NCBI GenBank assembly: GCA_014218235.1
Contig: CM024761.1
Span: 90,645,968-90,709,967 of the forward strand
Direction of reading: 5' to 3'
Origin: Colocasia esculenta
Lineage: Eukaryota > Streptophyta > Magnoliopsida > Alismatales > Araceae
Length of the DNA: 64,000 bases
A program made the position numbers and the translations under genes. A model generated the notes under the pieces. The model saw only the letters and a program-made list of their open reading frames with translations, was not told where the DNA came from and made no database searches. Shown here piece by piece: positions 23,061-35,439 of this stretch (its first letter is position 1; every line of letters starts with the position of its first letter).

Positions 23061-25326
23061 TGTGGCGGAACACCTCGGCCTAGCCCGTTAAACCAATAAC
23101 GTACTTGATCCGAGTCCGCCTCCCGCGAACGGGCCGAAGCCTCGCAAGGGATACCAAACCACAGTCCGTGTAAACACAAAGGAACACAACACACTTAATA
23201 TATATTTCACAAGTTACATAGCCATATTTCCACAAAACTGAAAAGAAGTACAAGAGCCTGGGGCATACCCCGAGGTACAACTGAAGAAAATAAACAACTA
23301 ACTACACTACACTACTGGAGCTGCTACTACACAGCTGGAGGTACCGACCCTGCACCGCTACGGCGCGGCTCTGAACTGGACGACGGTCGTGAAACGTCCT
23401 CCTCGCTCTCACCTGTGGGGGTAGGGGTGAGCCTCGCTAGTCACTGGCTAAGTAGGGAACTCCCCCAAAACTGAGCAAGCCAAAAACCACAGGTACAAAG
23501 CAATAAACAGTACCAACAATTTATAAAACAGCTAAGCAGGATATGATAGCTGTAAAAGTACTCACCGTCTGCCGACTACAAAAAACAACTGTAATAATTA
23601 AACGGAAAACCATTACAGGTGTACAAGCTAAAGTAGAGACAGCCAAACACGAGCCACGTGAACTGGATCGCGACACCAGAAACTGTCTCGGACAAACTAA
23701 CACAGGTCTACCTCTCAGTCTCGCAGCCACGGACGAAAGGTCCAGCTGCCGCTCCACGTGAAAAGTCAAGCAACTGTAGAGACGAACCAAACACCACCAC
23801 CTGTGGACCACACGGTCACATGCCCATACCTGGCACCTCCAGAGACCCTGGCCCGGGCTCGCTAGAGTGAGGCACTGGAAAAGGACTAGCTGGGGACCAG
23901 TGTCGACTACTGGTGTCCATACCCCCAACTACGAGCGCGCTACAAGTGACTAAAGACAAACACAAGTGTCACTGTCCCACTGTCGTCTTTCCCTCAGTCA
24001 GACGTACAACTCAAACACAGGAGTGAGGGTGTCCAGGTCAAACGACACAGACCTCGACGGTACAACACAAGTACCGGGACAAAGCCCCGAGCTAACAGCC
24101 TGGCTCACAAAGAACCTGGGGCACCCAACTGGAGAGGTAACCACGGTAGGCGTCATACTACTTGCCACGTACACAAAACCACGTGCACGTCACACACAAA
24201 CCACGTGAAGTCTCGCACAAACCTCGTGCACTGGTAGTTCACCACACGTGAACACCACTTAAACACGTAAAGAACCAACCAACGGCGTACTCAGTATGCT
24301 GGTCCCAGAAAACACGGGCACTGGGTGCACCACGATTATTGTTGCACCGCTTAATACCAACAGATATTCATTATATCAATATTTAAAGCAAAAGCATGCT
24401 GACGGCAACATCAACTACCGTCGATGGGATGTAAACGGCAAGGTATCTAGCCGTCTAGTTCCCAGCTGAAGAACCTGGCGTCCAACGATGTTGACGCCAA
24501 GCTCCTCGACTCCAGTTCCTGCAGAAACCCTAACTGATTCTACAGGCATACTTGATCCCGTAATCATCGAGCAAATATGAGGAAACACTTCCTCTGATAT
24601 GCATGAATCCCAAACAACTCAAAACAGCATGATTCGTTCACTAAATTACTCAAACCACCCATATACCCCGCATGGATACCGCTACCCGAAATTGCCTTTT
24701 CATGCAGATTCATGTTTTCTAACTATATTATTACAACCTATAGAAATTACAAGGGTCATTCCCTACCTCAGCACACGCTTAAACCTCCCGAAATCTCCCA
24801 ATTCACGTCGAACCCTTCACGAGCTCCCACGGGAATCACGCCTCGCACCGGCGTTTCCTCGCGCGATTCGTCACCACCACACGTTCCACGTTTCTTTAAT
24901 TATTCTTTTACAACAATTGGAAGCATTGGGAAAGCAAAAGGCATGAAATCCAGGCAAGGGAGAGGGGGATTGGGCTGAGGAGACTGCTCTCGGGTAGACT
25001 ATATTCTGCAGGTCATACAGATTGGCGTCAACCCTAGTGTCGCCAATCAGACCGCCAAGGCTAGACGTCCATCAAGATTCCGTTAAATTCATACAGTCAA
25101 CGGCCACTTACCTGGACGCCAACAAGTCAACGGCCACCCCTGGCCGCCAACTCCAACTCAACTACAACAGGTCCTATTCCATTTCAGGACCAAACCTGCA
25201 CCTCACCTGAACAAACCACACATCCAAACCACACTTTCCACACAACCAACTCACACTGCCTCACAACGGCCACCACATCCACAACACACATGATCCGCAT
25301 GGATCCGAAAAGCACGCGACGTTACA
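23061..25326 (-). repeat. 5' LTR of element B
   Basis: This is an uninterrupted 2,266-bp LTR starting TGTGGCGG and ending CGTTACA, followed by the duplication GGTTG. It shows the empty site where A inserted in the other LTR (near 23301). The open frames in it mirror those in 16173-18188 and are not genes. Confidence 0.93.
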
Positions 25327-25331
25327 GGTTG

Positions 25332-27574
25332 GGACTCACGTACCACCACAACACAATTCTACCCACAAGGGGTACATGTACCTACTACCGTGAGGTACAA
25401 CACTGAACCACAGAACTGTGCCACCTCCAGGGAACACCACAACAGTTATCAGTTTCACGATTATAACCTTAACTAGCGGATCACACACAAACCACAACCA
25501 GTGGTCAAACATGAGTCGGTACGGAGACGACGCCACCACTCGGGAACGGACTACTGGTTCATGACGCCAGTATCCAACCCGGACAACAAAGCACAAGAAT
25601 TGCCCCTCAGTCTCGCAGTCACGGATGGAAGGTCCAACTGTTGCTCCACAACAAACCAAGAACAGTGGAGACCAACTAAACACCACAACCTATAGGTCAC
25701 ACACCCCGCAGGCCCAAGCCTGACACCTTTAGGGACTCTGGCCGAGAACCCTAAAGTGAGGCACTGGAACAGGACTAGCTGGGGACCAGTGTCGACTACT
25801 GGTGTCTGTCCCCCAACCACGAGTGCGCTACAAGCGACCGCACACCCACAAACACAAGTTGCTGCTACCCCTAGTCATCTTTCCCCTCAGCCGGACATAC
25901 TACTCAAGCACAAGAGAAGGGTGTCCAGGAAGACGACTCAGACCTCTATGGTACACACGTACCGGGACAAGCCCTAAGCACCCAGTGCTAGGGTACCCGA
26001 CTGAAGAGGTATTCCGGATTAGGCACCGGACCACCAGACTCGGTAAGCACACAAAGCACGGTATGCATACTTATACAACCTTTATGTACAACCCATGGTA
26101 CACAAGTGCAAGGAATGGCTTGTCATTGGTCACCTAGTGACCCTCAAGCCATCCTACACACAACCGTTCATTAACGGGGTCATCACACGACCGCCAAGGC
26201 CACACATAAGCACACCGATACCAAAACATAAACTTGCCTGTCATTGGTCACCTCGTGACCTCCATGGCAACTCACATTACATAACATATTTATCGCTATT
26301 CACATATCCTAATACATGAACATGCTTGTTATAAACTATAAGCACACCAACATCATATACAACCTTACCTAATTAACTGCATTAAATCATACTTAACAAT
26401 AATTACAAAGCTTGGGCTAAGTTCACACTAGAACCTCACCACCTGGCCAACACAACCCAGCTTCAGAACCTAAAACGCATCCAACATAGACACTGCCACT
26501 AGAATCGCGTCGCTCGGTTTGAACGCCATTCCAAACCTTGTCGCGATAGGGCCAAGCGCCGCGGCAGTGTCACGTCGGCCCTTCCAGACGCTATTAAAAA
26601 GGCTGTCGCGATAGGCCTTAGTGACGCAACCAGGTCGCGTCGGCCCGACACGACGCCACCAGACCCAAGCCAGTCAAACCTTTGGTCAACATCCAAGATG
26701 CGTCCGACCTTGTCGCCGCGTTTAACGCTAACGCGACAGACCACAAGGTCGCGACCAGACAACCGACCTACCAAACACATCGAAAAGCAGAACGCGTGGG
26801 CTCGGCTCGGGGCGTCACATTCACATGAACGCGTTTGCTATCCTGGCCGCATTTCAATGCTCACAGGAAGGTCAACTCATAGGCCGAACCCCCACTCCCA
26901 CATGGGAGAAACCACCACCAAACTACACAACCATTCCTTACAAAGCTGTAAACGTGTAAAACTCAATAAGGGCAAACCACCCTCACATGTTCCAACCCTT
27001 AAACCCAAACCAAGCATGCCATTAAACCATAAACAGGGTAGGAATTCTCCCTACCAACTAGAAGAAGCCAAAACCTCCTCGCCGACGGCACACCCACACT
27101 CCGAGCGTCGTCCTCGCGTGGTTCCCGCGCCACACGGACCGTCGGAAGTCGAAATCCGCCGAAAATCGCCAGAGAAGCCGCGGCAGCTTCTCCCCTGCGT
27201 CGGACAGAGCCTCCTCTGCTCTGTCTAGCTGAAATGATGAACTTAAAACTATCATTGAAACGCGTCCAGGTAGAAGCCACGTTTAAACCCTTTAAATGCG
27301 TCCCCCCTGTCCGACGCTAAACGGAAACCCGAGCCACATGTCACAGAGGTGGTTCCTGGAATCGAGTCCAGCAAGTTCGACGCGTTCAGATTGCGTCGCC
27401 TTCCTCCGCCGCGATTACAGACAGTGAACCAGCAGTGCAAATGGGCTGGCATATCCGGCCCACACTGCTCACCCTGTGTACACAAACCACGAAAACAACC
27501 CATTGACCATCTCTTGGTCAAGAGCTCCACACATAGACCCGATAAACTCGGATCTGAACGACCGTATCGTTACA
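25332..27574 (-). repeat. 5' LTR of element C, second part
   Basis: This stretch continues the C LTR after element B. From 25511 it matches the left LTR. It ends CGTATCGTTACA at 27574, and the next five bases, GATAT, would be the outer target duplication, whose partner lies outside the window. A CG-rich block with GTCGCG words lies at about 26510-26860. Confidence 0.85.
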
Positions 27575-28658
27575 GATATCAAATGGATATCAAGTAAAAT
27601 GTCAATGTCAAACAAACAACATGTAACATGTATAGCAAAGAGAGAGAAGTTGGCCATATAGAGAGTAAATACCCACTAGGGCAAATAACACTTTGATTGA
27701 TTTTCATCAATCGAGATAGTATAACACTTTGGTTGTCAATAGACAATCGAGAGAGTATAGCACTTTGGTTGTCAATAGATAGCCGAGATAGTATAACACT
27801 TTGGTTGATTGTCTTAGATTAATCTAGATAGTATAGCACTTGGATGTAATGTCAAACACCCTGATCATGAAACTCCCATGGTCAAATAGCAGTTTTGGGT
27901 GCACCTCCCAGGACCAGATCGGGCCCTTTATATATTGCCAAGCATTAATTATGTTTTGTTATCTTAGACAATCAATAGATGGCCAAATAAAGTACCAAGA
28001 ATATATGAGAGTAATTAAAGAATACACGAGAGTATAGAGAGAACGTGAATAGATAGGTAAATATGGAATAGAAGAGAACTATAGGTCAACACACATAAAA
28101 CGATGTTAAAACATGCGATAGTAATAGTTGCACAACACACATGATCGGTGCTGGCAGTCTGGTGAAATCACTAACTATCCACTGGCAGTGCTATGAACAC
28201 AATCCAGGGTGATCTCAAGAAGAGAGAGAGAACTCTAGAGCCGTTAGATCATGTCGATCCCTAAGAAAATATAGATATTGATGGTACAACCCGCTCGTCG
28301 ACTATAGACGTACGCCATAGCCAAGGAGTCTTACGGAGGCCTTGAATAAGGATTACCTAGTCTGAATAGGAGTCTTCCCAAATGGAGAGTCATCCAAGTG
28401 AAGAAACGTGTATAGAAAATATTGCCCATCTTGCCTTGAGTTCTCATCGGCAGAGGAGCATCGATAATGGTATCCAAAACGAACGATAAAAATATAACAA
28501 GCCCTTTAATTAAAAGGCATCATTATGAATAAAGCTTAATAAATTTCCAGATACATTATGACGTATTTAAATGATTTATTCAAGTCTAGAATAGAAGATT
28601 TTTCTGTGTGTGTATGTGTAAAAAAATTGAGAGATTGAGATTTAGGTTGTGTGCATGT
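27575..28658. other. Unassigned AT-rich DNA between elements C and F
   Basis: I see no gene, no LTR terminus and no transposon ORF. The stretch holds one short tandem repeat (27687-27834) and otherwise unique-looking AT-rich sequence. It may be host intergenic DNA or a decayed element. Confidence 0.4.
27687..27834. repeat. Tandem repeat, four units of 36-40 bp
   Basis: Units start at 27687, 27723, 27759 and 27795, each beginning ARCACTTTGRTTG and ending GATAGTAT or similar. The first three are 36 bp and the fourth is 40 bp. A partial fifth start follows. Confidence 0.85.
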
Positions 28659-29527
28659 TGTAGCACCCCGAGAATTACAGTAATTGAAAATTTGAGATAA
28701 ATAGAAAATATGACCACTTAATAATTTAAAACTAGTTAAATATGTACACATCGTTATCCCAAATGTAAAAACACATCTAAAAATTTCGTAAAAATCATAG
28801 TTAGACTTTAAATAGTGTTCTCTAGTGACCTATAAAGAAATTTGGGCCAATGAAAATCTTTTGGATTGAGTTTAAAATTTATTGTGACTTATTATCGTAA
28901 TTAAGAAATAAGTCAAAAAATCATTATCACACGTACTTAGATGAGTCAGAAAATTAAATAAAAATCATTGATGGACTTCAAATAATATCCTCTAATGACC
29001 CATCAAGAAATTTGGGTCAATAAAAATCATTTGGTCTAGGTTTAAAAGTTATTGTGACTAATTATCCTAATTAGGAAACCAAGTCGGAAAACCGTTAACA
29101 CGGAAATATAACACGATCATAAATTAAATAAACATGTTGGAAAGGCTTCCAACATCATGTATTGATGACCGATTATTGGAATTGGGCCAATGAATCACTT
29201 TTGGCCCAAGAATAAAATGGTGCAAGAAAAATAACCAGAAATTCGTAACCCTAATTGAGCTGAAAATAGAAAGAGATAATTAAGGCAAATCCCAAGGCAA
29301 TTAGCCTTTCTTGGCAACCCAAATTCGTGCCTAACTATGGTGGTAGGTTTCCTAAAATCTCACACACTCTTTTGGGGTGAGAAATCATCAAAAAATGGAA
29401 GGTGTTAACTTAAAACCGCAACCCTTCCTTTCCTACACCCAATGAGACTTCTAAAAACCCTAGATGCATATATACTTGTCATGAAACCCTAGGGGATGAA
29501 ATTACACATTGTTGGGGTCGTGGGAGG
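28659..29527 (+). repeat. Solo LTR F, left part
   Basis: This stretch begins TGTAGCACCCCG, an LTR-type terminus. The five bases before it are CATGT. It is interrupted by element E at the target GGAGG (29523-29527). It contains repeated phrases around AAATTTGGGYCAAT, but no ORF and no primer site. Confidence 0.55.
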
Positions 29528-29767
29528 TGTTGGGTTTACTTGTGCCTTAATGTTTTTGATGATGTGTTTTGTAATGAACATTGCAATTGATGATGGTACA
29601 ATGACCTATTTGTTAAGGACATGAATGACTTGATCAAGTGTCAAGATGATCACCTATGTATTCATTACATCTCACTTAAAATGTCTTTTAATGTAGGTAT
29701 GAATGCATATAAGCCAAGCAACAAGATTCAGGTGAAAAAGAACAAGAAAGTAACTTCAAGTGATCAT

Positions 29768-29996
29768 CTGTCGACAACCAAGAAATCCCCTGTCGACAGA
29801 TAGACATGACTGAACAAAACAAGGTTCTGGAAGCACTCAGAAAGCAGTACCTGTCGACAGCCAATATGCTCCTGTCGACAGATGAAGTGTGCCTGTCGAC
29901 AGCAAGACAATATCTGTCGACAGATCCAGTGTTCCAGAAACATGAAAGCCAGAACTGGGCAAGAGCTGTCGACAGCAACATGTCGCCTGTCGACAG
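29768..29996. promoter_or_regulatory. Phased palindrome array in the E LTR (U3)
   Basis: Eight copies of CTGTCGACAG (the first ending AA) start at 29768, 29790, 29851, 29872, 29893, 29914, 29966 and 29987. Successive spacings are 22, 61, 21, 21, 21, 52 and 21 bp, so most lie close to whole numbers of helical turns. Two TTCNNGAA words sit in the longer spacers (29825-29832 and 29932-29939). The array ends 89 bp before the TATA box, the position of a promoter-proximal enhancer. The right LTR has the same array with two altered copies. Confidence 0.85.
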
Positions 29997-30084
29997 ACGT
30001 AGTTTTGGAAAGCTCCGATGTCCAAGATATGATCCATGTTTTGGGTGATTCTGTCAAGCACATCTCTCCATATTTGGACACCCA

Positions 30085-30092
30085 TATATATA
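30085..30092 (+). promoter_or_regulatory. TATA box of the E LTR
   Basis: TATATATA follows the palindrome array and precedes the C/A-rich stretch where transcription of the element would start. The right LTR has the same word. Confidence 0.65.
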
Positions 30093-30826
30093 GGACATAT
30101 CGGGTTATTTTCGCAGTAAGAGGCCATACCATCAAACCCTAAGCAAATCCCAAGACAAAAAGCCTCCACCTGCTGCTCTGCTTCAACCTACTGCCCAGAG
30201 AAAGGAAGATCCATCATCCAAGCAGAGGTGAAGCCAGTTCGTCTGTGATTCAAGCTTCTCCATCAATCTATACTTGCCAAGACGAAGTTTGAAGTTCATC
30301 TAGAAGAGCACCTTGAAGAGTTCCACATCAAGATTTGTTCTTTCAACTCAAAACTCTTCTCTGTCTCTGTTTTCTCATGCTTCTATGTGTGTGGTGGTGT
30401 TTCAAGCATTCTTGTGCTTGATTCACATGGTTTGTGTTGTTCTGATCGTGGTTTCACATCAGACAACTCGTGTGTGTGAGTTGTAGTCGTGAACCAGCTC
30501 ATAAGCAGTTGTTTCTGCGTGTGTGTGTGGACGGTGGACGTAGGATACACAAGTTGTGTACTCCGAACCACCTTAAAACTTCGTGTCCTGTGGTTTGCAC
30601 GTCTTTACGATAGATGTTTGGTAGGCACGTTGTTTTTACACACGCTGAATGAGTTGCTACTCCATCTACCTACAACTAACACACATCTAAGTTTAGCTTA
30701 AATTTTGTTACAGTTTCAAAAGTCTGTGTTTTCATTAAAAGAAGGTCGTAGTAAATTTTTAATTGATAGTAATCTATTCAACCCCCCTTCTAGATTACCA
30801 TATTTGATAATTCCGCAACCTTTCAA

Positions 30827-30843
30827 TTGGTATCAGAGCGAGG
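30827..30843 (+). other. Primer binding site of element E
   Basis: TTGGTATCAGAGCGAGG lies two bases after the LTR end and is complementary to initiator-Met tRNA. It fixes the LTR boundary at 30825. Confidence 0.92.
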
Positions 30844-30900
30844 TCTCTCCGATTTACTGTTGTGGTTATTTGATCTTACGATCAGGAGAGTCTTGATCTC

Positions 30901-32899
30901 ATGGAATCTAATAAGGGGTACATGGCCGAAGGACACTCAGTGACCAGGCCACCCTTCTTTGATGGTACTGATTATCCCTATTGAAAAAACCGCATGCAGG
31001 TATTTCTGAGAGCACAAAACTACGAGCTGTGGAAGATCGTCAGTAAAGGAGCGTACACCCTTCCTGAGGACGAAGATACCTGGACGAAGGACCAGATTGC
31101 GAAGGGAACTCTCAATTGGAGCGCCCTCAACATGATGCAATGCGCAGTGCACCCCAAGGAATATTCAAGAGTCTCCACGTGCACCTCAGCAAAAGAGATG
31201 TGGGACAAGCTTGAATTGATATACGAAGGTACGTCCGAGGTAAGGGAATCCAAAGCAAGCATGTTAATTTCTGAGTATGAAATGTTTAAGATGAGCAATG
31301 AAGAAACCATATCTGACATGTTTGCAAGGTTCATGCTAATCATAAATGGATTAAAGGGTCTTAAAAGGAATACTCAGAAAGTGACTTAGTGAGGAAGATA
31401 CTTCGGTCTCTTCCATCCTCATGGAACACTAAGGCCACTGTCATTGAGGATTCAAAAGATCTCTCAAAGATGAAATTAGATGAACTAATTGGCTCCCTAA
31501 TGACTTATGAAATAAATGTGAAAAGAAAGGAAACTGAAGAAAATCCTAGGAAGTTGATTGCTTTAAAGGCTTCCAAGAAAAACTCTTCAGGTTCCAAAAA
31601 GGATGCTCTTCAGGAAAGTGATGATCTTGAAACATCTAGTGATAGTGAGAATGATGAAATGGCCATGCTCACTAGACAATTCAAGAAATTCCTGAAATTC
31701 AAAAGGAGAGGGTCAGGTAACTCTAAACCCTTTCAAAAGAAAGATTCTTCAAACAAATTTGAGTCTAACAAGAAATCTGATATTGTGTGCTATGAGTGCA
31801 AGAAACAAGGCACATGAGAGGAGAGTGCCCTGAGCTCAAGAAGAAGCTGAAGAAAGAAAAGTTCACCTTCAAGAAAGCCAAAGCAATGATGGCTACTTGG
31901 AGTGATGAGGATGAAGATGATAACGCTGAAGCAACCTCTGGGGATGAAGAAGTTCAATGTCTAATGGCAAGAAGTGACGACTCCAACGAGGTAAACTCTT
32001 CCTTTGAAAGTTATTCTATTGATGAATGGGAAGAAGCTTATACTGCTTTATTTGAAAAGTTCTGTGAATTTAAGTCTGAAAACAAAGCACTCAAAAAGAA
32101 AATCAATTCCCTTGTTCATAGCACCAATCATAGTGAACAAATTGCATCTTTGAATAAAGAAATTGAAATGATGAAAATTGATGAGCAAGCTCACAGTGAG
32201 GAAATGGACTGCATGAAATTGAAATTGCAAGAAACCCAAAAAGAAAAAGAAAGTCTAACCAACTCTCTTGAAACTCTTCAAAATGAACTTGATGAAGTGA
32301 AGAAAAAATTAGAAAAGGCTGAAGAGAACCTTAAGGGAAAATCTGAAGATCTAACAAGGTTTGTAAAAGGGAAACAAAATCTTGATGCAATTCTGGGATC
32401 TAATGTATTTGTTGCAAAGCATGGGATTGGATATCAACCTGTAAAACCAAAGGTAATTGGTAAAAATTTGTTAACATCCCTTGTTGATTCTAGCCCAAGC
32501 ACAAGCAAGCAAATCCCTTCAAAGAACAATAAAAGTCAAGCCAAGGGTAAGAAAAAGGAACCCAAGAACATCAAAGTTGTTGCTAACAACACTAAGAAAT
32601 CTGTCAACAGCCCCCAACAGGGTTGTCGACAGGTCTGGAAACAAGCTTCCAAACGAAAGCTAACCAGGCAACAAAAAGGTAAAATGCTCATGCATGTTCC
32701 TCAGAATAAAAAGCCCATTGTTGTGAGAAAACCCTCATCATGCAATTTCTGTAAGAAAGTTGGGCATAATGAACAACAATGCCGGAATAGTCCAAATAAA
32801 CAGAAACTCAAACAAGTTTGGATTCCGAAGCATTTACTGTTTGGCATGAATGATACATTGGGACCCAAAGTAATTTGGGTACCAAAACCTCTTGTCTGA
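30901..32899 (+). pseudogene. gag: Element E gag, broken
   Basis: The start ATG at 30901 (MESNKGYMAEGHSVTRPPFF) fits copia gags. The capsid segment (UBN2-like, with MWDKLELIYEG) runs to about 31550. A zinc knuckle (CYECKKQG, then RGEC) lies at 31788-31830. A long Lys/Glu-rich coiled coil (about 32040-32370) follows, then a second knuckle CNFCKKVGHNEQQC near 32740-32780. The length is typical of SIRE gags. Breaks are TGA at 30982-30984 in place of an expected Trp, a frameshift near 31362, another near 31810 inside the first knuckle, and the stop at 32899 before the protease. Two palindrome-like words (32601-32610 and 32623-32632) fall in the coding part. Confidence 0.88.
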
Positions 32900-33116
32900 T
32901 CCACATGTGCAGGAATGCCTAGCAGCCCAAAATCAAAACAAGTGGTACTTGGACAGTGGCTGCTCGAGGCACATGACGGGCGACAAAGAAAAATTCTGCT
33001 TGCTAGTGGAAAAAGACGGAGGTCAAGTTATTTTCGGAGGCAACAATAAAGGTCAGATCATCGGCTCAGGTAAGATTGGTAAGTATGCTTCTAACTCAAT
33101 AGACAATGTCTGTTAG
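32892..33116 (+). pseudogene. pol: Element E protease
   Basis: The motif WYLDSGCSRHMTG, the copia aspartic protease active site, lies near 32943-32981. The frame ends at 33116 with a one-base deletion relative to the next segment, where the usual linker into integrase (HHNLLSISQLCD) continues in another frame. Confidence 0.88.
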
Positions 33117-33121
33117 TCGAT

Positions 33122-34190
33122 GGCCTTCATCACAACTTGCTTAGTATAAGCCAACTGTGTGATAAAGGTCATAGAGTTGTCTTTGAATCAAACACATGCC
33201 AAATCATTGATAAGGAATCAGGAAGTCTAAAATTTTCTGGAAAAAGGGTGAACAACATTTATTTGATTGACTTAGATGATCCAGAAAATGAAAACTTGTG
33301 TCTTGTAGCAAACAAACAGATGAGCTTACCTTGTGGCATCGTAGGCTTGGCCATGCAAGTTACAATGTATTGCACAAGATCATGAAGCTGAAATTGGTAA
33401 GTGGACTTCCTGAAATCTCCTTCAATAAAAATGAAAGTTTTTGTGATGCATGTGCACAGGGAAAACAAACCCGGAAATCCTTCAAATCAAAAGCACCGGT
33501 AAGCACTTCTAAACCTTATGAACTTTTGCACATGGACCTCTTTGGACCTACTAGAACACTAAGTCTCAATGGCAAACGTTTTGGTTTTGTCATTGTAGAT
33601 GACTTCTCTAGGTTCACTTGGGTAAAGTTCCTTGCACACAAAAACGAAGCATTGAGACTGTTTGAGGATTTCTTTAATAAGATTGAGCATGGAAACGTTC
33701 ACAAGATATGCTCAATACGCACTGATCACGGGGGAGAGTTTGATAATAACTCCTTTTCTGATTTCTGCAGGCACCACGGGATTGAACATTTGTTTTCCTC
33801 TCCAAGGACTCGGAACAAAATGGAGTAGTGGAGAGAAAGAACAGAACATTGGTGGAAATGGCTCGCACCCTTCTGGTCGAAAGTCAACTTGCAAGGACTT
33901 TTTGGGCAGAAGCGGTCAACACATCATGTTACATCCTGAACAGAGCCATGGTAAGACCTGTCATAAATAAAACTCCCTACAAACTCCTAAAAGGTAAGAA
34001 ACCCAATATTGGGTATTTCAGAGTTTTTGGCTCAAAAGTGTTTATACATAACAATGATAAAGTTGATCTAGACAAATTTGAGGCCAAAAGTGATCAAGGT
34101 ATTTTTCTTGGATACTCAGAACACTCTAGAGCATATAGGGTGTTTAATATTAAAAATAAAACTGTGGAAGAGACTCCACATGTTTTTTGA
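33122..34190 (+). pseudogene. pol: Element E integrase
   Basis: The order seen is the pre-integrase HHCC zinc region (WHRRLGHASYN, later CDACAQGK), the catalytic core with DLFGP and DHGGEFDN, then ERKNRTLVEMART with the third acidic residue, and the C-terminal [12 protein letters not shown] segment. Frame breaks lie near 33315, 33812 and 34180, all apparently single-base losses. The enzyme inserts the cDNA copy into the host chromosome; this copy cannot make it. Confidence 0.9.
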
Positions 34191-35418
34191 TGAAAATCAT
34201 GCAAAAGCTAACAATTTCAATTCTCACAGGACTCAAGATGAATCTGAAAAAGATCCACAAGAGGAAGAGCCTCAAGAAGAAACTCCTCAAGCACATCCTC
34301 CTCAAGAACAGCCTCCACAAGATCAACCCGATCCTTCAACAATCACAAATGTGAGGTATTCCAGACATCATCCACTTGATAATGTGATTGGAAATGTAAA
34401 TGATAAAGTTCAAACTAGATCTAAAATTAGACAAATAGTTGAACAAGATCATTTAGCCTTTGTCTCTCAAGTGGAACCTAAAAATGTTGAAGAAGCTTTA
34501 AAAGAAAATTCATGGATTGATGCTATGCATGAGGAGCTTGGACAATTTCAAAGAAATAATGTCTGGAGTCTCGTTCCTAGAACCCCTGAAATTTCTGTCA
34601 TAGGAACAAGATGGGTTTTTAGGAATAAGTTGAATGAAGAGGGTAAAGTGGTGAGAAATAAGGCTAGACTGGTAGCAAAAGGGTATAATCAAGAATTTGG
34701 TGTGGACTTTGAAGAATCCTTTGCTCCTGTAGCTAGGCTAGAAGCAGTTAGGATCTTGTTAGCATATGCATGCTCAAACAAATTCAAACTTTTTCAAATG
34801 GATGTTAAAACTGCTTTCTTGAATGGTTACATCAAAGAGGAAGTCTATGTCTCTCAACCACCTGGCTTTGAGGATCATGATAAACCTAACCATGTATATA
34901 AACTGCACAAAGCTCTCTATGGATTGAAACAGGCACCCCGCGCTTGGTACGACAGACTAAGCACATTTCTGGTAAGCAAAAACTACTCAAGAGGTAAAGT
35001 GGACCAAACTCTCTTTACTAAGAAAGTTCACAATCACATCATTGTTGTTCAAGTTTATGTGGACGACATCATTTTTGGATCCACTAACCCATCACTGTGT
35101 GAAGAGTTTTCAAAACATATGCACAGTGAATTTGAGATGAGTTTAATGGGGGAGCTACAATTCTTCCTTGGATTGCAGGTTAAACAATCTGAAGATGGCT
35201 TTTTCATTAATCAAGAAAAGTATGTAAAGGAGCTCTTGAAGCGTTTCCAGTTTGAACAAGCCAAACCTACTTCAACACCAATGAGCACAAGCATAAAACT
35301 TGAGAATGATGAGCAAGGTAAACCGGTAGATGCAAAGAACTTCCAAGGTATGATTGGCTCACTCTTTATCTTATTGCAAGTAGACGGATATACAATTCAG
35401 TGTTTGCCTTTGTGCTAG
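34191..35418 (+). pseudogene. pol: Element E reverse transcriptase
   Basis: After a Pro/Gln-rich linker, the copia RT domain begins at [20 protein letters not shown] (about 34514) and includes [35 protein letters not shown] and the catalytic YVDDIIFG near 35060-35085. It runs as one frame of about 400 residues. The end, after the GMIGSL box, is lost by frameshifts near 35362-35400. Confidence 0.92.
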
Positions 35419-35439
35419 ATACCAATCTAGTCCAAAGGA

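Larger units (their letters stand above)
5039..25326 (-). mobile_element. Element B: Ty3/gypsy chromovirus inserted in the C LTR
   Basis: B is bounded by perfect 5-bp target duplications, GGTTG at 5034-5038 and at 25327-25331. Its LTRs begin TGTGGCGG and end CGTTACA. The right (5') LTR is 2,266 bp. The left (3') LTR is also 2,266 bp once element A is removed. The interior, 18189-23060, encodes gag and a pol in the order protease, reverse transcriptase, RNase H, integrase, chromodomain, which is the Ty3/gypsy order. The two LTRs differ by a few percent by eye, more than those of A, in line with B being the older insertion. Confidence 0.93.
29528..30825 (+). repeat. 5' LTR of element E
   Basis: The LTR starts TGTTGGGTTT and ends CAACCTTTCA, 1,298 bp long. 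U3 holds the palindrome array (29768-29996) and a TATA box at 30085-30092. It is flanked on the left by the duplication GGAGG and on the right by the primer binding site. Confidence 0.94.

Noticed and set aside
29768..29996. Bacterial LexA boxes (CTGT-ACAG)
   Set aside because: The half sites are separated by 2 bp rather than 8, and the context is a plant retrotransposon. Only the half-site words coincide.
30383..30571. Minus-strand ORF conserved in both E LTRs (also 40345-40533)
   Set aside because: Conservation follows from LTR identity. Its composition (His/Thr repeats) reflects the underlying TG-rich sequence.
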